This document shows, piece after piece, positions 37,058-45,603 of a DNA stretch of 64,000 bases. Source of the stretch: JBGSUZ01 sp963677505 (GTDB lineage Bacteria; Bacillota; Clostridia; Peptostreptococcales; Acidaminobacteraceae); assembly GCA_963677505.2 (NCBI GenBank), contig CAXXWB010000014.1:102125-166124 (forward strand). Reading direction: 5' to 3'. The number at the start of each line of letters is the position of its first letter. Position 1 is the first letter of the stretch. Made by a program: the position numbers and the translations under genes. The notes under the pieces were generated by a model, which was given only the letters and a program-made list of their open reading frames with translations, searched no databases and was not told the DNA's origin.

Positions 37058-38263
37058 ATGGAAATAGTCGTACAAAAATATGGTGGTACATCTGTAACCA
37101 CCCATGAGTCTAGAATGAAAATTGCTCAAAACGCCATCGGGCTAAAAACACAAGGAAAAAGCCCAGTTATAGTGGTTTCAGCCATTGGCAGAAATGGAGA
37201 TCCCTATGCAACCGACACTTTAATTAATTTCTTTAAAAGTGCCAATGAAAATTACAGCGAACGGAATTTAGACTTTATGATGAACTGTGGCGAAATGATT
37301 TCGGCAGCTGTGGTTGCCAATACCATTGAAAGCATGGGACATAAAGCAGTTGCACTTACTGGGCATCAGGCAGGTATGACCACAGATGGGCATTTTGGAA
37401 ATGCCAATGTTCTAACTGTAGATTCTAAAAAAATTATTAAATGGCTTGAAAATGAAGCTATTGTAGTTGTAACCGGTTTTCAGGGCATGACGGCCGATGG
37501 AGAACTGACCACCTTGGGCAGAGGGGGTAGCGACACAACAGCAGCAGTTTTAGGTGTAGAACTAGACGCGTCCTTTATTGAAATTTACACAGACGTGGAT
37601 GGCGTTATGACCGCAGACCCTAGGATTGTCAAAGAAGCCCAAGTTCTTAAGACAATCAGTTATGAAGAATGTTATCAGATGGCAATTGATGGGGCGAAAG
37701 TAGTAGACCATAAGGCCATTGATATTGCTAAAAAAGGGAATAAGCAACTGATCATCAAAAATACCTTCTCGGACAGCGTAGGCACTATTATTGGAAGAGA
37801 AGATGGGGCGGCCATGGATGAACATGACCGTGTAGTAACTGCTATTACCAGCAAAAATAACATTACTCAAATATTAGTTTACTCTAGTAGTGATGATTCT
37901 GTTGCAAGACAATTGTTAAATGAATTGGAAAGTCATAAGGTTTCAATTGATCTAATCAACTTCTTTGAAGACCGTAAAGTATTTACCGTACCAACTGATA
38001 AAGCAGACGACGTGGTAGGTATTTTGGAAAAATTGAGACTTAAATACAAAATTACTTCTGAATGTTCAAAGGTAACCGTTGTAGGCAATAAAATCCACGG
38101 TGTCCCTGGGGTTATGAAACGCTTGGTATTTGCTTTAGCAAAAGCCAATATTGACATTTTACAGTCTTCAGACTCCTATTCAACCATCAGCTGTTTAATT
38201 AAAAGTGATCAAGTGCAGGCAGCTTTGTCTTCATTGCACCAAGAGTTTGGATTGAATGCTTAA
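37058..38263 (+). CDS. Aspartate kinase
   Basis: Aspartate kinase phosphorylates aspartate in the pathway to lysine, threonine, methionine and diaminopimelate. The N-terminal motif VQKYGGTSV is at residues 4-12. GRGGSDTTAAVLG and YTDVDGVMTADPRIV belong to the kinase fold, and two ACT regulatory domains follow from about residue 265. The 401-residue length fits the monofunctional class. It occupies the place of Bacillus dapG between ymxG and spoIIIE, but I cannot assign which isozyme it is. Confidence 0.93.
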   Translation: MEIVVQKYGGTSVTTHESRMKIAQNAIGLKTQGKSPVIVVSAIGRNGDPYATDTLINFFKSANENYSERNLDFMMNCGEMISAAVVANTIESMGHKAVALTGHQAGMTTDGHFGNANVLTVDSKKIIKWLENEAIVVVTGFQGMTADGELTTLGRGGSDTTAAVLGVELDASFIEIYTDVDGVMTADPRIVKEAQVLKTISYEECYQMAIDGAKVVDHKAIDIAKKGNKQLIIKNTFSDSVGTIIGREDGAAMDEHDRVVTAITSKNNITQILVYSSSDDSVARQLLNELESHKVSIDLINFFEDRKVFTVPTDKADDVVGILEKLRLKYKITSECSKVTVVGNKIHGVPGVMKRLVFALAKANIDILQSSDSYSTISCLIKSDQVQAALSSLHQEFGLNA

Positions 38264-38274
38264 TGGAATTTTTA

Positions 38275-38302
38275 TCCCATTTCGAAAGGTCGAAATATGG
38301 GA
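38275..38302 (+). other. Hairpin after the aspartate kinase gene
   Basis: CCCAT-TTCG pairs with CGAA-AT-ATGGG around AAAGGT. No T-run follows; the next hairpin five bases later is the real terminator. Confidence 0.5.
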
Positions 38303-38306
38303 ATGA

Positions 38307-38335
38307 GCTCAGAGGTTAATCCTCTGAGCGTTTTA
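38307..38335 (+). terminator. Intrinsic terminator after the aspartate kinase gene
   Basis: GCTCAGAGG pairs perfectly with CCTCTGAGC around TTAAT, followed by GTTTTAT. It ends only about 25 bases before ftsK translation begins. Confidence 0.85.
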
Positions 38336-38358
38336 TGCTTATGAAAGGTGGTGTCTAT

Positions 38359-41199
38359 TTGGGGACTTCACAAAAGGAAACAAAAAAAGTTCAGACAGCA
38401 AAAAAGCCTGTTTCAAAAAACAGCGCTAAGTCAGACAGCAAAAGCAGAACAACTTCAAAGAGTAGTTCCAATCGAAAACAATCTGCAGAAAAAACTGGAA
38501 ATTCAAAACAAGAAGTAGTGGCTTTCAAGCCAGAAAAGTCTCTTTTAAGATATGAAATAGAGCTAATTTCTCTTTTTGCGTTGACACTCCTTTCTGCTGT
38601 TGCCATACATACAGAATGGACAGGCTTTTTCGGAAAACTGATGAAGGGTATTTATTTAGGTCTGTTCGGTTTTGCAGGTGTTATATTAACCTACGCAATT
38701 TTTCTATTGGTATTCTTTAATATCAACAAATTTTTTAAAGACAAGAAATGGCGATTGTCCCTTGGTGTGATTTGCGCCTTTTTGTCTATTTGGATTTTTA
38801 GTACAGCCATTAACTACAGTGTATTTAGCCAATTGCTGACAGATAAAGGACAGTTGTTGATGTCTTCTGAAGGTTGGAAAGTTTCCTTTGAGCAAGGTGT
38901 TTTGCTTAGAGGTGGCGGTGTACTTGGCAATATTTTAGTATTTGGCATCATCAATGCCATTGGAAAATTTGGCGCCTATTTATTAGGAACACTGTTTGCT
39001 GCCTTTTCAATTGTATTAATCTTTAAAGTCAGTTTAACCAACTTAGTTAAGAAAAGTGGCGTGAACACTTACAAGGGAATTAAACCCATTGCAGAGAAAA
39101 TGTCTCAAATGCCAAAACTCAAATCTAGAGGAAAAGTAGTTTCTCAGATTCCTGAAAATACTCAGGAAGAAGCTGCTTTAACTGTTTCAGAGGAAGATCG
39201 CGTAACTTTAGATGACTTGCCGAGAAGAGAAAAACCTATAGAAGCTTATAATTCGGATTTATATTTTGATAAAGAAGGCACATCAATCAATGCAGAGACT
39301 GGAGAGTATCTCTCAATTGTAAATGAAGAAGGACCTGAGAATACAGAAGGAAATGATAATATTGAAGAAAGCCATCATGGAGAGGCGCCAGATTTTATTG
39401 CCAACTTTATGGATAATATTGAAACTCTAATTGAAGAGTCTCATATTGATGACGAATTGGAAATAGATACGCTTTCTTCGGAAGAAGATGAAATTTTCGT
39501 TCATTTTTCTTCTGAAGAAACCAGTGAAGAAGATACGGCATCTATTTTGGAAGATGAGTTTGAGCTTATATTAAAAGATTCAGCAGATGAAGAGATGGAC
39601 ATAAATTTTGATTCAGAAGTTGCAAAGGTAGAAGAATTGGTAAAGGCAGAAGCACCCGTAAAGGAAATTGTACTGGAAAAGGAAGCTGTCATAGAAAAGG
39701 GAACTTTGTCTACAAAAGTAGCCGAACCGCCAATGACGGAGATGCCACTTATTAAGCCCGTAGTAAAACCGCTTCCCAAGCCTTATGTCATGCCGCCTCT
39801 GAGCTTGCTTAATCCTGCAAAGGCAAAGACGAACAACAATAGAGATGAAATTGTTGAAAATGTAAAAACTTTAGAAGTGACGCTTAAAAACTTTGGTGTA
39901 GACGCTAAAGTAACAGAAGTGACCAAAGGGCCAGCAATTACCATGTACGAAGTGTTGCCTGCTCCAGGTGTAAAAGTTTCCAAAATTGTAAATTTAACTG
40001 ATGATATTGCTTTGGCACTGGCGGCATCTCAAATCAGAATTATTGCGCCGATACCAGGCAAAAGTGCTATCGGTATAGAAATTCCAAACAAAGATACCAC
40101 CATGGTTACTGCTCGTGAAGTCTTTGAAAGTGATGAATTCAGAAAGACAGATTCAAAACTCAGTTTTGCTTTAGGCAAAGAAATTACGGGAAAGACTATG
40201 GTTGCAGATTTAGCAAAAATGCCTCATTTACTGATTGCAGGATCAACAGGTTCTGGTAAGTCCGTATGTGTAAACACCATCATTAACAGCATACTCTTTA
40301 ATGCCAAGCCAGATGAAGTCAAACTCTTGATGATTGACCCAAAAGTAGTTGAACTTAGCCATTACAATGGGATTCCTCACTTGATTTTACCTGTCGTGGT
40401 AGACCCTAAGAAGGCTTCAATTGCCCTTAACTGGGCAGTTAATGAAATGACCAACCGTTATAAAACCTTTGCGGAACATGTGGTTAAAGACATTAACAGC
40501 TATAACAAAAAAGCGGAGACCCAGCCTGATCTAAATTTAGAAAAAATGCCTAAAATCGTTATCTTGGTAGATGAACTTGCCGACTTGATGATGGCTGCTC
40601 CTAACCAAGTAGAAGATGCCATCTGTCGATTGGCTCAAATGGCTAGAGCGGCGGGGATTCACTTGATTGTCGCCACACAAAGACCGTCAGTAGACGTTAT
40701 AACGGGCCTGATCAAAGCCAATATTCCATCGAGGATTGCCTTTGCTGTTTCCTCGCAGATTGACTCTAGAACCATTTTAGATATGGCAGGCGCAGAAAAG
40801 CTTTTAGGAAAAGGAGACATGCTCTTCTATCCTTTAGGTGCTAATAAACCGATCCGTATCCAAGGGGCATTCCTAGCCGATTCAGAGGTAGAGGATATCG
40901 TTGGATTTGTTAAAAAGCAAGTAGATGGCGTCGACTATCAAGAAGAAATTTTGGCAGACATTCCTGAAACCCCATTGGCGATGGAGGCAGACGAGCTTTT
41001 AAAAGATGCCGTCGAATTGGTGGTCGATTCAGGTCAAGCTTCTATTTCTATGTTACAGAGAAAATTCCGAGTAGGTTATAACCGAGCAGCAAGGTTGGTA
41101 GATCAAATGGAAGAACGGGGTATTGTTGGACCAAGCCTTGGCAGCAAACCAAGAGAAGTTCTTTTAACCAGACTGGAATTAGAACAACTAAAATTATAA
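38359..41199 (+). CDS. ftsK: DNA translocase FtsK/SpoIIIE
   Basis: FtsK pumps chromosomal DNA at the division septum. A Lys/Ser-rich N-terminal segment is followed by four membrane helices between about residues 60 and 230. A long acidic linker (about 260-480) comes next. The alpha-beta motor has Walker A AGSTGSGKSVCVN and Walker B IVILVDELADLMM. The C-terminal gamma winged helix (SISMLQRKFRVGYNRAARL) recognises KOPS-like sequences in relatives. The start is taken as TTG at 38359 behind AAAGGTGG. In-frame ATGs at 38335 and 38341 lie upstream of that site, at the terminator. The product has 946 residues. Confidence 0.93.
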   Translation: MGTSQKETKKVQTAKKPVSKNSAKSDSKSRTTSKSSSNRKQSAEKTGNSKQEVVAFKPEKSLLRYEIELISLFALTLLSAVAIHTEWTGFFGKLMKGIYLGLFGFAGVILTYAIFLLVFFNINKFFKDKKWRLSLGVICAFLSIWIFSTAINYSVFSQLLTDKGQLLMSSEGWKVSFEQGVLLRGGGVLGNILVFGIINAIGKFGAYLLGTLFAAFSIVLIFKVSLTNLVKKSGVNTYKGIKPIAEKMSQMPKLKSRGKVVSQIPENTQEEAALTVSEEDRVTLDDLPRREKPIEAYNSDLYFDKEGTSINAETGEYLSIVNEEGPENTEGNDNIEESHHGEAPDFIANFMDNIETLIEESHIDDELEIDTLSSEEDEIFVHFSSEETSEEDTASILEDEFELILKDSADEEMDINFDSEVAKVEELVKAEAPVKEIVLEKEAVIEKGTLSTKVAEPPMTEMPLIKPVVKPLPKPYVMPPLSLLNPAKAKTNNNRDEIVENVKTLEVTLKNFGVDAKVTEVTKGPAITMYEVLPAPGVKVSKIVNLTDDIALALAASQIRIIAPIPGKSAIGIEIPNKDTTMVTAREVFESDEFRKTDSKLSFALGKEITGKTMVADLAKMPHLLIAGSTGSGKSVCVNTIINSILFNAKPDEVKLLMIDPKVVELSHYNGIPHLILPVVVDPKKASIALNWAVNEMTNRYKTFAEHVVKDINSYNKKAETQPDLNLEKMPKIVILVDELADLMMAAPNQVEDAICRLAQMARAAGIHLIVATQRPSVDVITGLIKANIPSRIAFAVSSQIDSRTILDMAGAEKLLGKGDMLFYPLGANKPIRIQGAFLADSEVEDIVGFVKKQVDGVDYQEEILADIPETPLAMEADELLKDAVELVVDSGQASISMLQRKFRVGYNRAARLVDQMEERGIVGPSLGSKPREVLLTRLELEQLKL

Positions 41200-41241
41200 T
41201 TGATTAAATTCGATAATTGGTATAATATGGAAGGGGATAAC

Positions 41242-42579
41242 ATGAAGTATAAAGTATTTTTTGAAACATTAGGCTGTGCTAAAAATCAAGTTGATACAGA
41301 GGTGATGATTGGCCTACTCAGTGAGAACAGCTATATGATGACACCAAACCCAGAGGATGCAGACATTATTGCTGTAAACACCTGCGGTTTCATAGACAGT
41401 GCCAAAGCAGAATCCATTGAAACCATCTTGGAATTGTCGGCGCATAAGGAAAATGGAAAGTGTCAAATGTTGGTGGTGACAGGTTGTTTGGCAGAGCGCT
41501 ATGCTGAAGAGCTGAAAAAAGAAATTCCTGAAATCGATGTCTTTGTCGGCACAGGCAGTTTTGACGAAATTATCCCCATCATTGATAAGGTTCTCAAAAA
41601 AGAAAAAAATCAAGAAGCTTTAATTGAAAAAGGCGACATTAATAAGGAATTTGCTGAGAATTTACCAAGATTTCTCATGTCACCGCCATATATGGCATTT
41701 TTAAAAATTGCTGAGGGTTGTGACAACTGTTGTACTTATTGCATTATCCCTAAATTAAGAGGCAAGTATAGAAGTCGTCATTTTGAAGACGTGGTTACAG
41801 AGGCAAAAAGCTTGGTGTCAAAGGGTGTCAAAGAACTTGTCATTATCGCTCAAGACATAACAAGATATGGCGAGGACCTTTATGGTCATTATCGCTTGGC
41901 TGATTTGCTCTACGCCCTCAATGAAATTGAAGGCTTGAAATGGATACGACTTCAATATTGTTATCCTGATATTGTAGACGATAAACTGATCGAAGCGATT
42001 GCAAAATGTGACAAAGTAGCAAAATACATTGACATTCCAATCCAACATTGCAACGACTTAATGCTCAAACGTATGAACCGTGCAACGTCTAAAGCTTCTA
42101 TTACACAGCTCATAGAAAAATTAAGAAAGGCTGTTCCCAATATCAGTGTGAGAAGTACATTGATTGCAGGTTTCCCGGGAGAAACAGAAGAACAGTTTGA
42201 AGAACTTTTAGAATTTGTGAAAACCCAACGCTTTGATAAACTTGGTGCGTTTGCCTATTCTCAAGAAGAGGACACAGCAGCAGCAAATCTTCCAGATCAA
42301 CTTGACGAAGACGTAAAAGGGGCTCGCCGTGACGCAATTTTAGAGCTTCAACAGCAAATTTCTACAGAGCTTATGTATGAAAAAGTTGGGCAGACCTTAG
42401 AAGTTTTAATTGAAGAAGTGATTCCAGGCGAGGCTATTTTCGTAGGGAGAACCATGTACGATGCCCACGAAATTGATGGGGTTGTTTATGTTCATACTGA
42501 GAGAGCACTTCAAATTGGGCAGTTTGTAAAAGTGAAGATTACTGACGCATTGGAATACGACTTGATTGGAGAGATGTAA
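41242..42579 (+). CDS. rimO: Ribosomal protein S12 methylthiotransferase RimO
   Basis: RimO is a radical-SAM methylthiotransferase acting on an Asp of S12. The N-terminal UPF0004 domain binds a cluster through the Cys of ETLGCAKNQVD, NTCGFID and TGCLAERY. The radical-SAM cluster is in EGCDNCCTYCIIP (C-x3-C-x2-C), and a TRAM domain ends the protein. The LGCAKNQVD form is typical of RimO rather than MiaB. The product has 445 residues. The ATG at 41242 follows AAGGGGA. A possible weak promoter (TTGATT, 15 bases, TATAAT) lies at 41201-41227. Confidence 0.94.
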   Translation: MKYKVFFETLGCAKNQVDTEVMIGLLSENSYMMTPNPEDADIIAVNTCGFIDSAKAESIETILELSAHKENGKCQMLVVTGCLAERYAEELKKEIPEIDVFVGTGSFDEIIPIIDKVLKKEKNQEALIEKGDINKEFAENLPRFLMSPPYMAFLKIAEGCDNCCTYCIIPKLRGKYRSRHFEDVVTEAKSLVSKGVKELVIIAQDITRYGEDLYGHYRLADLLYALNEIEGLKWIRLQYCYPDIVDDKLIEAIAKCDKVAKYIDIPIQHCNDLMLKRMNRATSKASITQLIEKLRKAVPNISVRSTLIAGFPGETEEQFEELLEFVKTQRFDKLGAFAYSQEEDTAAANLPDQLDEDVKGARRDAILELQQQISTELMYEKVGQTLEVLIEEVIPGEAIFVGRTMYDAHEIDGVVYVHTERALQIGQFVKVKITDALEYDLIGEM

Positions 42580-42580
42580 A

Positions 42581-43123
42581 ATGAAAATGAATGTTGCAAA
42601 CCAGCTAACCCTACTAAGAGTCATTATGATTCCCTTCTTTATGTATTTTCAACTTTTAGGGACGGAGTCAGGGATGATGATTGCTCTTGTTCTTTTCGTG
42701 GTCGCATCTTTCACAGATTTTCTCGACGGCTATTTGGCTAGAAAATACAATTTAATTACTAACTTCGGAAAGTTTATGGACCCTTTAGCAGATAAACTTC
42801 TTGTGACGGCAGCGCTCATAGGATTCCTCCAATTGGGTTACATTAATGCTTGGGTGGTTATGATTATTCTTGCGAGAGAATTTATCGTCAGCATTTTCAG
42901 AGCAGTAGCGGCAGCTGAAGGTGTTGTGATTGCTGCAGATTGGTGGGGGAAAGTTAAAACCAATGTTCAAATGCTCGCGGTGATTGTATTACTTTTAAAC
43001 AACTATCCATTCGAGCAATTTGGCTTACCTATGGATCAAATTTTAATTAACTTAGCAGCTGTGTTAACGGTCATTTCTGGTGCAAATTACATCATCAAAA
43101 ACAAACAAGTCTTAGAAGCGTAG
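42581..43123 (+). CDS. pgsA: CDP-diacylglycerol-glycerol-3-phosphate 3-phosphatidyltransferase
   Basis: PgsA makes phosphatidylglycerol phosphate from CDP-DAG, the product of CdsA. The CDP-alcohol phosphotransferase motif (D-G-x2-A-R-x8-G-x3-D-x3-D) reads DGYLARKYN, then GKFMDPLADK. The protein has 180 residues with four to five membrane helices. The start overlaps no neighbour, and cinA begins within ten bases of the stop. Confidence 0.94.
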   Translation: MKMNVANQLTLLRVIMIPFFMYFQLLGTESGMMIALVLFVVASFTDFLDGYLARKYNLITNFGKFMDPLADKLLVTAALIGFLQLGYINAWVVMIILAREFIVSIFRAVAAAEGVVIAADWWGKVKTNVQMLAVIVLLLNNYPFEQFGLPMDQILINLAAVLTVISGANYIIKNKQVLEA

Positions 43124-43132
43124 GTGAGAAAT

Positions 43133-44368
43133 ATGAAATCAGCTATTATATGTGTTGGTACAGAACTGCTCATGGGAAGCACTTTGAACACCCACAGTCA
43201 GTATATTTCCTTAAAACTCAGCGAATTAGGTATTCCAACCTATTATCATGGCGTGGTTGGAGACAATCCCGAAAGACTAAAAGAGATGTTGGCCCATTAT
43301 TTTGAAACCGTGGATTTGATAATTCTCTCTGGAGGCTTAGGTCCAACGGAAGACGATTTGACGAAAGAAATTGTTTGCGAATATATGAATGTGCCCTTGG
43401 TTTTCTCAGAAGAACTTCATCAAAAGCTAATTGAGCGATTTAAGACTTATGGGCATAGACAAATGACTGTTAATAATTTAAAGCAGTGCAATATTCCTGA
43501 GCCGGGTATTGTGTTGGCAAACCCTAATGGAACAGCGCCTGGCTGTATTGTAAGCAACAAGGGAAAAACGGCTATTTTATTGCCTGGTCCCCCAAGCGAA
43601 CTGATTCCAATGTTTGAAAATGAAGTTTTTCCTTACTTGGCGAAACTATCCAAAGGTGTTCTCGTTTCCAAATACATTCGCACTTTCGGCATAGGAGAGT
43701 CTGCATGTGAAACTGAAATTTTGGATTTGATCGGTCTAACAAACCCGACTTTGGCGACTTATGCTAAGCCCGGGGAAGTGATGCTTCGAATTACAGCTTC
43801 TGGCAATACGGAGGAAGAAGCTGAATCGCTGTTACAACCAGTACTCAAGGAAGTTGAAAATCGATTGGGCAGTTATATTTACGCTTATGACAATGAAGAG
43901 CTTGAAACCGTTTTAGTGAAGGCATTAAAAGAGGAAAGTAAGACCCTTGCCTTAGCTGAATCCTGTACTGGCGGCATGATCAGTTCTAGAATTGTCAATG
44001 TCCCAGGATCGTCTTCTGTATTCGGTACAGGTGTAGTGACCTATGCCAATGAAGCTAAAATGAATCTACTTAAGGTGTCTGAAGAAATTTTAGAAAAAGA
44101 TGGTGCTGTGAGTGAGGCTTGTGCTCAAGCTATGACAGAAGGTTTATTCAGTCTTACTGGAGCGGACCTTTGTGTGTCGGTCACAGGTATTGCTGGACCT
44201 GAGGGTGGAACACCTGACAAACCAGTAGGGTTGGTTTATATAGACCTTCTAATGGAGGGTATCCATGAAACCCATAAGCTTCAATTTTCGGGCAATCGTG
44301 ACCGCATTCGAAATACAACCACATTACACGCCTTGCACAAATCTCTCGTAAAAATTTGGGGCGAATAA
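43133..44368 (+). CDS. cinA: CinA: competence/damage-inducible protein with nicotinamide-nucleotide amidase domain
   Basis: The N-terminal MoaB/MogA-like domain (CVGTELLMGS, ILSGGLGPTEDDLTKE) is followed by the C-terminal PncC-type amidase domain (LALAESCTGGMISSRI, GVVTYANEAK, VTGIAGPEGGTPDKPVG). Members hydrolyse ADP-ribose-like compounds or deamidate NMN. The product has 411 residues. The ATG at 43133 is chosen over a GTG at 43124 that lies in the ribosome binding site. The cinA-recA order is widely conserved. Confidence 0.94.
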   Translation: MKSAIICVGTELLMGSTLNTHSQYISLKLSELGIPTYYHGVVGDNPERLKEMLAHYFETVDLIILSGGLGPTEDDLTKEIVCEYMNVPLVFSEELHQKLIERFKTYGHRQMTVNNLKQCNIPEPGIVLANPNGTAPGCIVSNKGKTAILLPGPPSELIPMFENEVFPYLAKLSKGVLVSKYIRTFGIGESACETEILDLIGLTNPTLATYAKPGEVMLRITASGNTEEEAESLLQPVLKEVENRLGSYIYAYDNEELETVLVKALKEESKTLALAESCTGGMISSRIVNVPGSSSVFGTGVVTYANEAKMNLLKVSEEILEKDGAVSEACAQAMTEGLFSLTGADLCVSVTGIAGPEGGTPDKPVGLVYIDLLMEGIHETHKLQFSGNRDRIRNTTTLHALHKSLVKIWGE

Positions 44369-44370
44369 GC

Positions 44371-44398
44371 TTGACAAGAATTCTGGTTAAGATATAAT
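44371..44398 (+). promoter_or_regulatory. Sigma-A promoter of recA
   Basis: TTGACA at 44371-44376 and TATAAT at 44393-44398 are separated by 16 bases, directly after the cinA stop. Confidence 0.82.
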
Positions 44399-44404
44399 AA
44401 GAAC

Positions 44405-44418
44405 AGAACATACGTTCG
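44405..44418 (+). promoter_or_regulatory. LexA (SOS) box upstream of recA
   Basis: AGAACATACGTTCG matches the Gram-positive SOS box CGAACRNRYGTTYG at all but the first base. It lies just downstream of the -10, where repressor binding would block transcription. Confidence 0.8.
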
Positions 44419-44440
44419 AATTGAGAGGATGGTGCAAATT

Positions 44441-45526
44441 ATGGCAGCAGTAGACAAAAATGATAACAAAGATAAGATGAAAGCCCTTGAAGGCGTTTTA
44501 AATAACATTGAAAAGCAATTTGGTAAAGGCTCTATTATGCGCTTAGGTGATGAAGGCGCAAAAATCAACGTTGAAAGTATTCCAACAGGTTCACTTGAAC
44601 TTGATATTGCCCTTGGTATTGGCGGTATTCCAAAAGGTAGAATTATAGAAATTTATGGACCAGAATCTTCTGGTAAGACGACGGTTTCTCTTCATATCAT
44701 TGCAGAATCTCAAAAAAATGGAGGTGTGGCTGCTTTTATTGATGCAGAGCATGCCTTAGATCCTACCTATGCTAAAAGCATCGGCGTTGACATTGACAAC
44801 TTGATTTTGTCTCAACCTGACACTGGGGAACAAGCTTTAGAAATCGTAGATGCCCTTGTGCGTTCTGGAGCAGTAGATGTAATTGTCATTGACTCTGTAG
44901 CGGCACTGGTACCGAAAGCTGAAATTACTGGTGAAATGGGTGACAGCCACATGGGTCTCCAAGCCAGACTCATGTCTCAAGCCCTTAGAAAATTAACAGG
45001 GATAGTGAATAAATCCAATACATCAGTTATATTTATCAACCAGTTGCGTATGAAAATTGGGGTTATGTTTGGCAATCCAGAAACCACTACAGGTGGTAAT
45101 GCGCTTAAATTCTACGCTTCGATCCGAATGGATGTTAGAAAAATTGATTCTATCAAACAAGATAATGAAGTGATTGGAAACAGAACACGTGTTAAGATTG
45201 TTAAAAACAAAGTGGCGCCGCCATTTAAACAAGCAGAATTTGATATCATGTATGGCACGGGTATTTCTAAAGAAGGCAGTGTCTTAGACGCAGCCGTCAA
45301 TGCCAATATTGTGAATAAAGCGGGTGCATGGTTCAGCTATAATGGCGAAAAACTCGGTCAGGGTCGTGAAAACGCTAAAAAGGTATTTATGGAAAATTCA
45401 GAACTGCTATTAGAAATTGAAAATAAAGTGCGAGAACACTTTAAATTAGAAGGTTTCCATGGCAATGTATCCGAAGATGAAACGGAAGTCGCTTTTAACG
45501 AAGAGACTGGTGAATTAGCGGAATAG
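44441..45526 (+). CDS. recA: Recombinase RecA
   Basis: RecA forms filaments on single-stranded DNA for strand exchange and triggers LexA cleavage. Walker A is GPESSGKTT near residue 65. Also visible are IDAEHALDPTYAKSIGVD, the VIVIDSVAALVPKAEI Walker B and the L2-loop NPETTTGGNALKFYAS. The product has 361 residues. The ATG at 44441 is preferred because an in-frame ATG at 44429 directly abuts GAGAGG. The upstream SOS box indicates damage-inducible expression. Confidence 0.97.
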   Translation: MAAVDKNDNKDKMKALEGVLNNIEKQFGKGSIMRLGDEGAKINVESIPTGSLELDIALGIGGIPKGRIIEIYGPESSGKTTVSLHIIAESQKNGGVAAFIDAEHALDPTYAKSIGVDIDNLILSQPDTGEQALEIVDALVRSGAVDVIVIDSVAALVPKAEITGEMGDSHMGLQARLMSQALRKLTGIVNKSNTSVIFINQLRMKIGVMFGNPETTTGGNALKFYASIRMDVRKIDSIKQDNEVIGNRTRVKIVKNKVAPPFKQAEFDIMYGTGISKEGSVLDAAVNANIVNKAGAWFSYNGEKLGQGRENAKKVFMENSELLLEIENKVREHFKLEGFHGNVSEDETEVAFNEETGELAE

Positions 45527-45567
45527 TAATCCACTTTAAGAAAAAAACAAGAAAAATCTCATAAGAT

Positions 45568-45603
45568 AAAAAAGACCTTACGAAGCGTTCGTAAGGTCTT
45601 TTT
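45568..45603. terminator. Bidirectional terminator between recA and the convergent minus-strand gene
   Basis: AAAAAAGACCTTACGAA pairs with TTCGTAAGGTCTTTTT around GCG. A-runs and T-runs on both sides allow termination on both strands. The minus-strand stop codon lies inside the stem. Confidence 0.9.
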
